IMG/VR virus record: IMGVR_UViG_3300043162_000032
Coordinates: 1 to 42,486 of that record
Direction: 5' to 3' (one strand)
Source: a virus
DNA: 42,486 nucleotides
Positions 7,438 to 16,102 of this stretch are shown here, one piece after another (position 1 is the stretch's first letter; each line of letters opens with the position of its first letter). The notes beneath the pieces are model-generated. The model was not told the DNA's origin and searched no databases. It saw nothing but the letters and a program-made list of their open reading frames with translations. The position numbers were made by a program, and so were the translations under genes.

Positions 7438-8604
7438 ATGGCCGAGTTCTACAGCATCACCGACCCAGCGACCAACAAGCTGTGGGCGAAGCAAATGTGG
7501 CGCGTCTTCCGCAAGGCAGATGCGATCTGGGACCCCAAGTACGAATTCGTCGGCAAGGACCCGGAGAACAATCCGATCGTCGAGGTGGACGACTTCGAGA
7601 AGTCCACCGGCGATGAGGTCACCATCTCGCTCGGCTTCCAGTTCGGCGGTGACGGCGTGGTGGGCGACCAGGTGCTCGAGGGCAACGAAGAGGCGCTCGA
7701 CACCCAGCCTTTCAAGTTCAAGATCGACGACCAGGCGCACGGCTGGCGCTCGCGGGGCATCATGTCCCAGCAGCGCGTCAAGTTCGATATCGTCGAAGAG
7801 TCGATGAAGTTCCTCAAGGACTGGTGGAAGACGCGGCGCGCCGTCTGCGCGGTCAACCACCTGGCGAGCAACACCCGCCAGACGAACATGGTCTTCACCG
7901 CGAACAATACCGTGGTGGCGGCCGACAACCAGCACATCTTCCGTCTCGGCGCCGCCGGCGGCCTGGGCGTCGGCGACGATGCCACGGTAGGCGGCGACAC
8001 CACCGCCAAGTTCGACCTCAACATCTTGGCCGAGCTCATCACGGTCGCCGAGTCGCTCCAGGTGCCCATCCGGCCGTGGATCTACAAGGGCAACCCCTAC
8101 TACGGCTACTTCCTGCACCCCTTCAACGTGCAGGATCTCCTCGCCACCGGCACGCAGTGGTACGACCTCATCACGAAGACCCTCCAGGGCGGCAAGGTGG
8201 ACAACAACCCCATCTTCACCCGCGCGATCGGCATGTACCGCAACGTGCTCCTCTTCAGCGAGGCGCATCTGCCGCAGGGCACCAGCAACGCCGGCGTGGC
8301 CGTCGCCAACACGCGGCGCAACGTCTTCTTCGGGGCCGGCGCCCTGGCGCTGGCCTATGGCCGCGCCGAGCGCGGCAACTTCGAGAAGATGCGCTGGCAC
8401 AGCGGCACCTACGACCATGGCCGGAAGTTCTACGGCTCGGCCGGCATGGTGTGGGGCCTGAAGTCCCCCAACTTCTCGGTCAACGGCACGACGCGGCTCT
8501 ACGGCCGGATCGTGGTGACGACCTACACCCAGGATCGTCTCGCGTACACCTGGGGCTCCTCCGTCAACCCCATCACCACCTTCGACCTGGACCAGCACTA
8601 CTAG
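7438..8604 (+). CDS. Major capsid protein, N4-gp56-like
   Basis: This 388-aa coat protein builds the icosahedral shell. It has the features of the N4-gp56/DUF4043 capsid family: an N-terminal ITDPATNKLWAKQMW segment, a central GIMSQQRVKFDIVEESMKFL region followed by a WW-containing helix, and a C-terminal MRWHSGTYDHGRKFYGSAGM part. Length fits that family. The start has a strong GGAGG site and its own upstream promoter candidate. It is followed by a small head protein, as is common. Pairing with a P22-like portal is inferred to give a short-tailed virion. Confidence 0.85.
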   Translation: MAEFYSITDPATNKLWAKQMWRVFRKADAIWDPKYEFVGKDPENNPIVEVDDFEKSTGDEVTISLGFQFGGDGVVGDQVLEGNEEALDTQPFKFKIDDQAHGWRSRGIMSQQRVKFDIVEESMKFLKDWWKTRRAVCAVNHLASNTRQTNMVFTANNTVVAADNQHIFRLGAAGGLGVGDDATVGGDTTAKFDLNILAELITVAESLQVPIRPWIYKGNPYYGYFLHPFNVQDLLATGTQWYDLITKTLQGGKVDNNPIFTRAIGMYRNVLLFSEAHLPQGTSNAGVAVANTRRNVFFGAGALALAYGRAERGNFEKMRWHSGTYDHGRKFYGSAGMVWGLKSPNFSVNGTTRLYGRIVVTTYTQDRLAYTWGSSVNPITTFDLDQHY

Positions 8605-8631
8605 GCCCGGCGAGGAGCGGAGGAAGACGCC

Positions 8632-9105
8632 ATGGCAAACAACTACACCACCATCCCGTTCAACTCGGGCATCTACTACCACCCGACGAACGCCGTCCAG
8701 GATCTCGCACACCAGGAGATCGCCCGTATCTACGGCAACGGCGATGTCGTGCAGCTCGTGCGGCCAGAGCGCGGCCTCAAGGTGACCGGCGCCACGATCG
8801 CCTGGCAGCAGCTCGACAGCAACGGCACGCCGCTGCTCACCGCGACGGCCCGCATGAACAACGGCACCACGCAGGTCAACCTCATCAACCTCACCGCGGC
8901 CCAGCTCGGCGCGGCGGCCGGCGGCGTGCAGGGGCTCAACGTGCCGGCCGGCCTCGGGTTCGTCATCCCGGCGCGCGGCTGGTGGTTCGAGATCATCTTC
9001 AACACGGCACCGGCGACGGGCGCGAGCGGCCAGCTCTACTGGAAGCTCGACGTGACCGGCTACTGCTACGAGGACGAGGACCCGACCGTCCCACCGCCCA
9101 ACTAG
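8632..9105 (+). CDS. Small head protein, possible decoration protein
   Basis: This 157-aa protein lies 27 bases after the capsid gene with a GGAGGAAG ribosome site. It is polar, beta-rich and Asn/Thr-rich (MANNYTTIPFNSGIYYHPTN), with a Trp-rich strand near residue 120 (PARGWWFEIIFNT) and an acidic C-terminus. It has no membrane or catalytic signature. Position right after the coat gene and before a terminator suggests an abundant virion component such as a decoration or head-stabilising protein. Confidence 0.6.
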   Translation: MANNYTTIPFNSGIYYHPTNAVQDLAHQEIARIYGNGDVVQLVRPERGLKVTGATIAWQQLDSNGTPLLTATARMNNGTTQVNLINLTAAQLGAAAGGVQGLNVPAGLGFVIPARGWWFEIIFNTAPATGASGQLYWKLDVTGYCYEDEDPTVPPPN

Positions 9106-9143
9106 GCATCTCCCAGGCAGGGGATTGACCTCGCCCTGCTCTC

Positions 9144-9181
9144 GCCCCGCGGCCGGTTGGCGCCCGCCGCGGGGCTCTTTT
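9144..9181 (+). terminator. Intrinsic terminator after the capsid pair
   Basis: A 9-bp perfect stem, GCCCCGCGG (9144-9152) with CCGCGGGGC (9167-9175), is followed by TCTTTT. It would end or attenuate the capsid/decoration transcript before the tail genes. Confidence 0.75.
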
Positions 9182-9199
9182 CCAGGAGGCGACCCGCCG

Positions 9200-9766
9200 A
9201 TGCCCAGCCCGACGCTCCCCACCTTCATCAGCGGCGAGATCAACAACGCGCCCCACTTCACGCCCGCCGTAGTGCTGACCGGTGGCGTGTTGGGCGAGAA
9301 CGGCCCGGCCCTCCAGGCCATCGGTGGCGCCGTGGACGTGCCGGCCCTCTCGATCGCCGGTAGCGCCATCTCCGCCGCCGCGGTGCAGAGCTTGACCGCG
9401 CCGAGTGCGTCGCCCCAGGTCGCCGCGGGGGCCGTCCCCGCCTCGGCCTTCGGTGGCAGCTACCCGCTCATCACCATGACCCTCGCCGCGGGCTTCACCC
9501 TGACGTTGCCCGCCGCGGCCAGCATCCCCGCCGGCTCCGGCGCCATCTTTGCTTCGGCCCTCGCGCCCACCTCGGGCAACGGCTACGAGGTGGACCCGAT
9601 CGGCACCGACGTCATGCGCGGCCTCGGCTTCACGCCGGCCGCCACCAAGGGCGCCCGCAACACCCAGGCGACGGCGAAGATCGGCGATTCCATCACCCTC
9701 GTCTCCGACGGCGTCGGCGTCTGGTACATCGTCTCCGCCATCGGCACCTGGGCTCGCACGCCGTAG
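9200..9766 (+). CDS. Beta-rich virion protein, unknown
   Basis: This 188-aa protein starts at ATG 9200, chosen because AGGAGGCGACCCGCCG precedes it. An upstream start would overlap the terminator. The N-terminal part is Ala/Val-rich low complexity. The C-terminal half (from about residue 80) looks like a compact beta domain with TMTLAAGFTLTLPAA and GDSITLVSDGVGVWYIVSA, a pattern seen in phage fibre and decoration-like proteins. It lies between capsid and adaptor genes, so a head-surface or head-completion role is likely. Confidence 0.55.
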   Translation: MPSPTLPTFISGEINNAPHFTPAVVLTGGVLGENGPALQAIGGAVDVPALSIAGSAISAAAVQSLTAPSASPQVAAGAVPASAFGGSYPLITMTLAAGFTLTLPAAASIPAGSGAIFASALAPTSGNGYEVDPIGTDVMRGLGFTPAATKGARNTQATAKIGDSITLVSDGVGVWYIVSAIGTWARTP

Positions 9767-9769
9767 GCG

Positions 9770-10567
9770 ATGCCCGGCACCTGGGGCACGCTGGTCCGGG
9801 AGGTCCTGGAGACGGGCAATAAGCAAGCCTCCACGACCGCCGAAGCGGATCGCGTGCAGCGCGCCATCATCGAGGCGCTGGAGCTGTTCCGCTCGCGCAA
9901 CTTCCTGACGCTGGAGGTCTACTGGTCGGTCACTCTCCTGACCCCGGTGCCCAACTACTCCACCACGGTCATTCCCGCCGGGGGCACCGCCGCCAACCTC
10001 ATCACCCCCATCAACATCACCTCGATCGAGGGCCAGAGCATCGACCTCGACCGCGGCGGGAACCCCTACACGCGGTGGCCGCTGACCTTCGTTCCCAACG
10101 AAGAGTTCGACATCTACCGCAGGTACTACAACTACATCAGCCAGCCCGACTACTGGACCTGGTTCAACCAGCAGATCTGGCTCTACCCGGCCCCTGATTG
10201 CACAGGCGATATCGTGCGCGGCCGCGGGGTAATCGACGCCGGCGTGCCGGGGAAGAGCTGGAGCGGCAGCGCCTGGTCCTACACCAAGCCCGCGATCGGC
10301 GGTGCGACCGACGGCGCGCCGATGACCAACGACTACCCCAATCCGGCCAACGGCGAGACGCACTTCTGGCTCGGCGGCGACGGCTACGAGACGCTGCGGG
10401 CCTACGTGCTCTACACCCTCTTCGCCGGCGTGTGGCAGGCGCGCGCGGTCGCCACGGCGGCGCAGAACGCCCTCTACCAGGAGAAGCTCCAGGCGCTCAT
10501 CGAACGCCACGGCCGGGCCAAGGCGGCGCGCCAGGTGCAGCCCTACCGCGGAGAGTACTGGCTCTAG
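9770..10567 (+). CDS. Head-to-tail adaptor, P22 gp4-like
   Basis: This 265-aa protein begins with MPGTWGTLVREVLETGNK and a helix EADRVQRAIIEALELFRSRNF, the usual opening of gp4-type adaptors that bind under the portal ring and close the connector. A central aromatic, beta-rich part is followed by a long C-terminal helix (AQNALYQEKLQALIERHG) typical of these proteins. It is directly followed, without spacing, by the tail hub gene, matching the P22 order gp4-gp10. Confidence comes from the helical ends plus position. Confidence 0.78.
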   Translation: MPGTWGTLVREVLETGNKQASTTAEADRVQRAIIEALELFRSRNFLTLEVYWSVTLLTPVPNYSTTVIPAGGTAANLITPINITSIEGQSIDLDRGGNPYTRWPLTFVPNEEFDIYRRYYNYISQPDYWTWFNQQIWLYPAPDCTGDIVRGRGVIDAGVPGKSWSGSAWSYTKPAIGGATDGAPMTNDYPNPANGETHFWLGGDGYETLRAYVLYTLFAGVWQARAVATAAQNALYQEKLQALIERHGRAKAARQVQPYRGEYWL

Positions 10568-12298
10568 ATGGCTGAGCAACCCGGCGACTGGCTCAGCGCC
10601 ACACTCCAGCTCGGCGAGTGGATGCCCGACCAGTCGGCGTGGGGCAACCAGGACCCCAACTCGACCGACGGCACTGGCCTGGACCTCGCGCAGAACGCCC
10701 TCTGGATGTTCGACCAGTGGAAGGAGGTCCGCGGTCGGATCGTCCTCGGGACGCGCAATTTCAGCGTCGGCACGAATTACATCCCTTGGTCGAGCTTCTG
10801 CGACTTCTGGGGCGAGATCTACGTCGGCACCGGCGAGAGCCGGCTGCTCGGCTGGGGCGAGACGGCGGCGACCTTCGGCGTCTCGGCGGTGCAGGCCGAT
10901 TACTCCCTCGGCGGCGCGGCCTACCCCGCCATCATCCCGTACAACGTCGGCGATCCCCGCTACGTCTCGCCAGGCTGGAGCTTCACCATCTTTGGCCCCA
11001 ACGTGATCGCCGCGTCGAGCGGGGGCGCCTCGGCGCTGCCGCCGGCCATGCAGTACCGCTTGATGAACAGCGGCAACACCTTCGCTCCGGTGGTGGTGAC
11101 GCCGGACGCGCCGCGGTGGGCGTTCATCGGCACCTGCAAGAGCTTCCTCATCGGCGCCAACCTCCTGGGCGGAGGCTCCGGCGCCTACGCCACGGCCGAC
11201 GCCCAGGAATACGGCTGGAGCGCCATCAACGACCCGACCACCTGGACGCCCGACACGACCGGCACCACGCAATGCGGCTTCGCCTTCCTGGCCGACGAGG
11301 ATGGCATCGGGATCACCGGCGCCGCATACTTCGCCGATTTCTTCCTGCTTTTCAAGGACAACGCGATTATCCAGGTGACCTACCAGGGCTCGCCCCTGGT
11401 TTGGAATGAGCAGGTGGTGGCCTCCGGCGCCTTCGGGCTCGGTGCCGGCGCCTGGTCGGCGTCGATCGTCCGGGCGGGCCGCGATGTCTACTACTGGAGC
11501 AAGACCGGGCCGGCCGTCGTGATCGGCGGCCAGTACGTGCAGTTCGTCGGCGAGGGCAAGTTCCGCCGCTACGTCACCGACCAGATCCGCGCCACGTGCT
11601 CCGACCAGGGCCTCGACCCGGTGCGCGGAACGTACATCCCCGACTATCACCAGATCGTGTGGGTGATCTCGAATAGCCGCTTCCCGGCGGTCGGCGGCGT
11701 CCCGACAACCATGTACGTGGTCTACGACATCGCCAGCTACCGGCTCACCTCGTACCAAAAGGGAAGTGACCCGGGCCACGGTTCGATCGTGGCGCCAGGC
11801 GTGGTTGGCGGCTCCATCTGCACGCAGCGCGTCGGCAAGTCGCTCTCGGCGCTCGACCGCCTGCGCATGATCGAGGTGGTCGGCGGCAGCGCTCCGGCGC
11901 TCAATCTGACCGGCTTCACCGACGCGACCTCCTCGCTGCCGATGACGCTGCGCACGAAGATCTGGCACCCCAGTTCCGACCATCTCTGCCTGGTGCAGAA
12001 AATCCGGCTCCAGTGGATCATGGACGCGACGGACAACCCCGCCGGCGGGACGCTCACCTACCCCACCGTCTCCGTCCTCGTCGAGTGGTCGAACGACAGC
12101 CGCATGCTCACCCCCAACTCGACGACGCTCTCGACGGCGAGCCTCGACAGCAACGGCTTCATGATCGCGGCCGAGGTGATGCAGGCGGCTGCCTACTGGC
12201 GCTTCACGGTCACGGTCCCCTCCTTCTCCGCCGCGCAGACGCTCCGGGAGATTTCCTCCCTCGAGGTGCTCTACGTCGAGGACCAGCTGCAGTCGTGA
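10568..12298 (+). CDS. Tail hub, P22 gp10-like, predicted beta-propeller
   Basis: This 576-aa protein follows the adaptor immediately. It is almost wholly beta-rich with recurring short Trp-containing blade-like segments, as in gp10-type hubs that plug the adaptor and carry the tail. The opening LGEWMPDQSAWGNQDPNSTD and the mid-protein FLADEDGIGITGAAYFADFF are typical of the family style. The last 150 residues form a separate beta domain. No enzyme motif is visible. It overlaps the next gene by GTGA. Confidence 0.75.
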   Translation: MAEQPGDWLSATLQLGEWMPDQSAWGNQDPNSTDGTGLDLAQNALWMFDQWKEVRGRIVLGTRNFSVGTNYIPWSSFCDFWGEIYVGTGESRLLGWGETAATFGVSAVQADYSLGGAAYPAIIPYNVGDPRYVSPGWSFTIFGPNVIAASSGGASALPPAMQYRLMNSGNTFAPVVVTPDAPRWAFIGTCKSFLIGANLLGGGSGAYATADAQEYGWSAINDPTTWTPDTTGTTQCGFAFLADEDGIGITGAAYFADFFLLFKDNAIIQVTYQGSPLVWNEQVVASGAFGLGAGAWSASIVRAGRDVYYWSKTGPAVVIGGQYVQFVGEGKFRRYVTDQIRATCSDQGLDPVRGTYIPDYHQIVWVISNSRFPAVGGVPTTMYVVYDIASYRLTSYQKGSDPGHGSIVAPGVVGGSICTQRVGKSLSALDRLRMIEVVGGSAPALNLTGFTDATSSLPMTLRTKIWHPSSDHLCLVQKIRLQWIMDATDNPAGGTLTYPTVSVLVEWSNDSRMLTPNSTTLSTASLDSNGFMIAAEVMQAAAYWRFTVTVPSFSAAQTLREISSLEVLYVEDQLQS

Positions 12299-12681
12299 CC
12301 GTTCCGCAGATCGGCACCTACGCCACCGTGGCGAAGTTCAACAAGCCGGACCCGGCCTCGGACCTGGCGCACAAGAACGCCGTCAACGCCAAGCTCGACC
12401 AGATTCAGGCCGGCAAGGTGAACTGGGTCTATCAGGTGACGCTCCAGACCGGCTCGACCACCACCGTGGTGCCGGGGGACACCGTAACGCCCTCCTGCCA
12501 CGTGTCGCTCGACGCCCTTACGCCCGAGGCTTCCGCCCTCAAGGGTAAGGTGTGGGCGGTGCAGACGGATCGCCTTCCCGGTTCCCCGTCCGGCGCCACG
12601 CAGGTGGGCACCCTGACGCTGGAGCACCCCGTGCTAAACTCCGGGGTGAACGCAGTTTTTCGCCTCAGCGTGAAGGGGTGA
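12295..12681 (+). CDS. Small beta-rich tail-associated protein
   Basis: This 128-aa protein starts at a GTG overlapping the hub stop. A short helical N-terminus (DLAHKNAVNAKLDQIQ) leads into a beta-rich domain with evenly spaced Thr/Val strands. It has no recognisable motif. Coupling to the hub gene suggests a minor tail or fibre-attachment component. Confidence 0.55.
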   Translation: MTVPQIGTYATVAKFNKPDPASDLAHKNAVNAKLDQIQAGKVNWVYQVTLQTGSTTTVVPGDTVTPSCHVSLDALTPEASALKGKVWAVQTDRLPGSPSGATQVGTLTLEHPVLNSGVNAVFRLSVKG

Positions 12682-12685
12682 CGCG

Positions 12686-12904
12686 ATGGCCTGGAGCACC
12701 GACATGGGAGCCGTCCCCAAGGGGCGCCAGGTGCTCATCGCGGTGGTCGATGTGGCGGGCAACCGGGCCTTCGGCCTGGCGACCTACGGCACCGCCGCCG
12801 GCGATCGCTACGTCAACCTTTCGGAGGGCGCGCACCGCAACGGCGCACCGCACTGGCGCCCCTACGCCTGGGACGAGTTGCCAACCCTGCCGGAGGTCCA
12901 ATGA
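12686..12904 (+). CDS. Small conserved-looking phage protein, unknown
   Basis: This 72-aa protein has AAGGGGTGACGC before the ATG. The sequence MAWSTDMGAVPKGRQVLIAV followed by a Trp-rich end (PHWRPYAWDELP) resembles a class of short phage proteins found beside tail genes, but I cannot give a function. It overlaps the following gene by four bases. Confidence 0.55.
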   Translation: MAWSTDMGAVPKGRQVLIAVVDVAGNRAFGLATYGTAAGDRYVNLSEGAHRNGAPHWRPYAWDELPTLPEVQ

Positions 12905-13470
12905 ATCACGCGCCCAACAACGGCCAGGTGCACGCGCCGGCCGCCACCGTCCAGCAAGCGCCGCTGCCCGGCGACTGCCTGCTCGGCCATCTGCCGCCGC
13001 AGGCCGCCATCGCCTCCTGGGAGCAGTTCCGCCCGTACCTCGCCGAGGCGCTCGAATGGGGCGACGGGCGAGAGACGGAGGCAAGCCTTTTCGCCAAGAT
13101 CGTGCACGGCCAGAACCTTCTCTTCGCGGTGCTCCAGGCGCCGCGGGTGCTTCTCGCCGGCGGCATGCAGGCCGGCCAGCCGCGGCCGGTGGGCATCGCC
13201 TGCCTGGAGCTATCGCTGGACGGCGCCACGTGCAACATCGTGGCGCTGGCCCTCCACGGCGAGAAGGAGTTGTTCCCGTCGGTGATTCGCTTCCTGCGGC
13301 AGCTCCTTGGGCCGGTGATCTGGTTCGAGTGCTACTCGCGGCGTCCCGGCATGGAGCGCTTCCTGACCGGCCACGGCTGGCGCCAGGAGGGCGCGCCGCC
13401 GGCCGATGCGCCGGAGGACTTCAAGCGCTTCGTGATCGGGCGCCCCTACGGAGGGATGCCCATTCCCTGA
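12901..13470 (+). CDS. GNAT-like virion-cluster protein
   Basis: This 189-aa protein has a Pro/Gln-rich first 25 residues, a helix pair, and then a beta-strand/helix order reminiscent of GNAT acetyltransferases: PVGIACLELSLDG, a basic helix, WFECYSRRPGMERFLTGHGW at about 140-160 and a final strand. In this superfamily the FLTGHGW-like end packs beside acetyl-CoA. The usual pyrophosphate loop is not evident, so it may be a non-catalytic relative. Phage tail clusters often carry such proteins. It shares its stop with the next start. Confidence 0.5.
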   Translation: MNHAPNNGQVHAPAATVQQAPLPGDCLLGHLPPQAAIASWEQFRPYLAEALEWGDGRETEASLFAKIVHGQNLLFAVLQAPRVLLAGGMQAGQPRPVGIACLELSLDGATCNIVALALHGEKELFPSVIRFLRQLLGPVIWFECYSRRPGMERFLTGHGWRQEGAPPADAPEDFKRFVIGRPYGGMPIP

Positions 13471-13979
13471 TGCCCGAAGCCCTCGCCGCCGCACCCGCAC
13501 ATGCCCTCTCGCCGCTCCTGCCGCCGGCGCTCTTCGCCGTCCCGGTGGCCGCGGTCGAGGCGGCGCTGGCGCGCCTGCCGCAGCTCGACATGCCAGTGCG
13601 CCACTTCTTCCTGCCGGGGCTCTTCGCCCGCGAGCTGACCATCCCCGCCGGAACCCTCCTGACCGGGCGCCGCTACCTCGTCCCGCACCTCTTCATGGTG
13701 TCGGCGGGCCAGATCACGGTATGGGGTGACGGCGTGGCGCCCGCAGTCCTCGAAGCTCCCTTTACCGCGCACGGATCGCCGGGCACGCGGCGCATCGGCT
13801 ACGCGCATCGCGAGACGGTGTGCACCACGATCCTGGTGCACCCCTCGAAAGAGCGCGATCCGGACAAGGTGCTCGACATGTGGACGGAGATTCCCCCGTT
13901 GCCCGCGGAGCTGATCGGCGCGCCGATTCCCGCTGGCCTGCGGCAGCTCCTCCTCGAGGAATGGAGCGCCGCGCTTTGA
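13470..13979 (+). CDS. Cupin-like small protein
   Basis: This 169-aa protein starts in TGATG. It has a double-stranded beta-helix style core: FFLPGLFARELTIPAGTLLT, RYLVPHLFMVSAGQITVWGD and APFTAHGSPGTRRIGYAHRE, with His residues where metal-binding cupins carry theirs. A C-terminal helix follows. Similar proteins occur in phage tail clusters and may stabilise the particle or bind a ligand. Function is unproven. Its end overlaps the next gene by 19 bases. Confidence 0.6.
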   Translation: MPEALAAAPAHALSPLLPPALFAVPVAAVEAALARLPQLDMPVRHFFLPGLFARELTIPAGTLLTGRRYLVPHLFMVSAGQITVWGDGVAPAVLEAPFTAHGSPGTRRIGYAHRETVCTTILVHPSKERDPDKVLDMWTEIPPLPAELIGAPIPAGLRQLLLEEWSAAL

Positions 13980-15736
13980 GGCTGCACCCTGACGGCGCCG
14001 GCCACTGCGAGACGGCGGCCATCGTCGCCGCGGTGGTGGTTGCCGGCGGCGCCGCCTACGCGGCGAGCAAGAACGCCTCGACGGCGAACGCGGCCAGGCA
14101 GGCCGCGGCGGCGCCGACGACGCAGACCACCACCTCCTCCAACACCTCGACCCGCGGCACGCCCCAGGTGCAGGCTGCGGACGCGAGCGCGCTGACCGAC
14201 GCCAACACTCTGTACGCCAACCTTGCCGCCAAGGGCGGCGCGCTGGAGCACGGTACCAGCGGCGCCTCCAAGCAGAGCGTGGCCCTCGGCAACCAAGCGT
14301 ACGACCTGGCGCAGCAGCCGGTGGCGAACCTCGCCGCGGGCGAGAATTACGTGAGCTCCGTCCTCGGCGGGGGCGACTCGCAGCTGCCGACGCTGGCGGA
14401 CCTGCCGCCAAACCTCCAGGCCGACGTGAATGGGGGCACCCTCACCCTCTCCCAAGCGATCGCCCAGGCGATCAAGAACCGGCCCGCGTTCGCCGCGCAA
14501 TACGGCGCTGCCGTGGCGGCGGCCGGCGGCCCGGAGAGCGCAGCCTCGGCGGCCCTCGCCTACAACCCGGTGGCGCAGGCGCTCTACAACCAGGTGACTT
14601 CGCCCACCGGGACGATTGCTACCGAGAACAACCAGCTCCAGCAGTTCTACCAGCAGGGCGGCGGTTCGACGCCGGCCGGGCTCGGCAACTTCGCGCAGAC
14701 GGGCATCATCCCGGACGCGACGGACCCGAACAGCCCGCTGGGCGCCTACGAGAACGCCTTGCTCGCTGGCAACGGCGGTCCCGGCGCGCTCGGCACCTAC
14801 GACCAGAACGTGCTCTCCGGCGGCATGCTCAACCCCTCGACGAACCCGGCCCTGGCCGGCGTCATCACGGGCATCCAGAACGCCGAGCAGCTCGACCTCA
14901 ACAAGCAGATCGGCGCTCTCACCGGCCAGGCCAACAAGATGGGGATGTACGGCAGCTCTGGCTTCGCCGTGGGCGAGGGGGCGCTCGACGCCCAGGCCGA
15001 CCAGCTCGACAACGCCGCGATCAGCGCCGCCGAGGAGGCCGAGTACAACGAGGGCATCCAGCAGCAGGAGACGACCGCCGGCCAGCTCTCGACCCAGGAG
15101 CAGGCGGCGGCCTCCGACGAGAACAGCGCCAACCAGGCGGCGCTCTCGGCCGGCACGACCCTCCGCGGGCAGAACCTCTCGGCTCTCGGGCAGATCAGCG
15201 CCAACAACGCCACCGGCCTGGGCGTCCAGCAGAACCTCTCCGGCCAGCTCGGCCAGGCGCAGCAGACGGCCGTGGGCGAGATCGGGCAGCTCTCGGCCGA
15301 CCAGCTCGCTCCGATCACCGGCGCGGCCAACATCACCCAGGCGAACGACCGGACGAACGAGCAGGCCGGCGCCGTCAATGCGCAGGTATCGCTCAACAAC
15401 GCGAACGCCCCGGAAACCGCGCTCAACAACTACCTGTCGCAGCTCAACCTTCTGGGAGGCCAGGACACCAGCACCACCAACAACTCGACGACGGGATCGA
15501 CCCACGACGTGAGCGCGACGGGCGCCACCGACCCGACCGCCGCAGCGATCACCGGCGGCCTCGGCGGCGCGCTGGGTGCCTACGGCCTGGTGAGCAACTC
15601 TACCGGCGGCAATCTGACCGGCGCGCCGGCGCCCGGCAGCCCAGGCGGCGTCAACAACCCGCTCAACCTGACCACGACCGCCCCGAGCATCTACGCCACC
15701 AACCCTACTACCGGCCTCACCTACGATCCCGGTTAA
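13961..15736 (+). CDS. Probable internal virion / DNA-ejection protein 1
   Basis: This 591-aa Ala/Gln/Asn/Thr-rich protein has a hydrophobic segment near residues 19-36 (AAIVAAVVVAGGAAYAAS), a Thr/Ser linker, then a long helical body rich in Gln and Ala and a Gly/Asn/Thr-rich tail. Such low-complexity helical proteins with one hydrophobic stretch, placed after the tail genes, are typical of ejection proteins that leave the virion and line the DNA channel (P22 gp7/gp20/gp16 position). ATG 13961 is close to GAGGA. A TTG at 13976, overlapping the upstream stop as TTGA, is an alternative start. Confidence 0.65.
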   Translation: MERRALRLHPDGAGHCETAAIVAAVVVAGGAAYAASKNASTANAARQAAAAPTTQTTTSSNTSTRGTPQVQAADASALTDANTLYANLAAKGGALEHGTSGASKQSVALGNQAYDLAQQPVANLAAGENYVSSVLGGGDSQLPTLADLPPNLQADVNGGTLTLSQAIAQAIKNRPAFAAQYGAAVAAAGGPESAASAALAYNPVAQALYNQVTSPTGTIATENNQLQQFYQQGGGSTPAGLGNFAQTGIIPDATDPNSPLGAYENALLAGNGGPGALGTYDQNVLSGGMLNPSTNPALAGVITGIQNAEQLDLNKQIGALTGQANKMGMYGSSGFAVGEGALDAQADQLDNAAISAAEEAEYNEGIQQQETTAGQLSTQEQAAASDENSANQAALSAGTTLRGQNLSALGQISANNATGLGVQQNLSGQLGQAQQTAVGEIGQLSADQLAPITGAANITQANDRTNEQAGAVNAQVSLNNANAPETALNNYLSQLNLLGGQDTSTTNNSTTGSTHDVSATGATDPTAAAITGGLGGALGAYGLVSNSTGGNLTGAPAPGSPGGVNNPLNLTTTAPSIYATNPTTGLTYDPG

Positions 15737-15748
15737 TAAGGCATTTCT

Positions 15749-16102
15749 ATGGGATTTTTATGGCATAAAGACCGGCTTTCGTTCACCGTTCCCGCAGCCG
15801 CGGTGCTCGCCTTTTGGGCCGACGATCGCGCGAAGGCGGTCGCCGGGCTCCCGGATTACGAGGAGGCGGAGGAGTTTCTGCGCAAGATGGTCGGAGAGGC
15901 GGTGGAAGCCGCGATCGTCCTTCGGCGAGAACAGCCGGCGCTTGCCGGGGAGGCGCTCCAGGAGGCGGTAGAGGATCGCGTGAAGGACGTCTTCTCCGGG
16001 CTGCTCGCGGCCGCCTATGCGCGTCGCGCCTCGCTCGCCGAAGAAATCTATAAGTGCGCCTGCGCCAACGGCTTTAGCCCGAAAGGGGAGCCGGCAAACT
16101 GA
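15749..16102 (+). CDS. Small helical protein between ejection genes
   Basis: This 117-aa protein is mostly helical and acidic in the middle (DYEEAEEFLRKMVGEAVEAA), with a short hydrophobic N-terminal part and a late Cys pair (YKCACAN). The start region around 15736-15775 is noticeably more AT-rich than its surroundings. It may be a minor ejection or chaperone-type component. It overlaps the next gene by one base. Confidence 0.55.
   Translation: MGFLWHKDRLSFTVPAAAVLAFWADDRAKAVAGLPDYEEAEEFLRKMVGEAVEAAIVLRREQPALAGEALQEAVEDRVKDVFSGLLAAAYARRASLAEEIYKCACANGFSPKGEPAN

Noticed and set aside
6436-9369. Very long minus-strand open frame opposite the capsid genes
   Set aside because: Shadow of GC-rich coding DNA on the plus strand; the capsid and other plus-strand frames have ribosome sites and recognisable products.
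8999-11983. Minus-strand open frame of nearly 1000 codons opposite the adaptor and hub genes
   Set aside because: Arg/Gly/Ala-rich antisense shadow with no domain signal or ribosome site.
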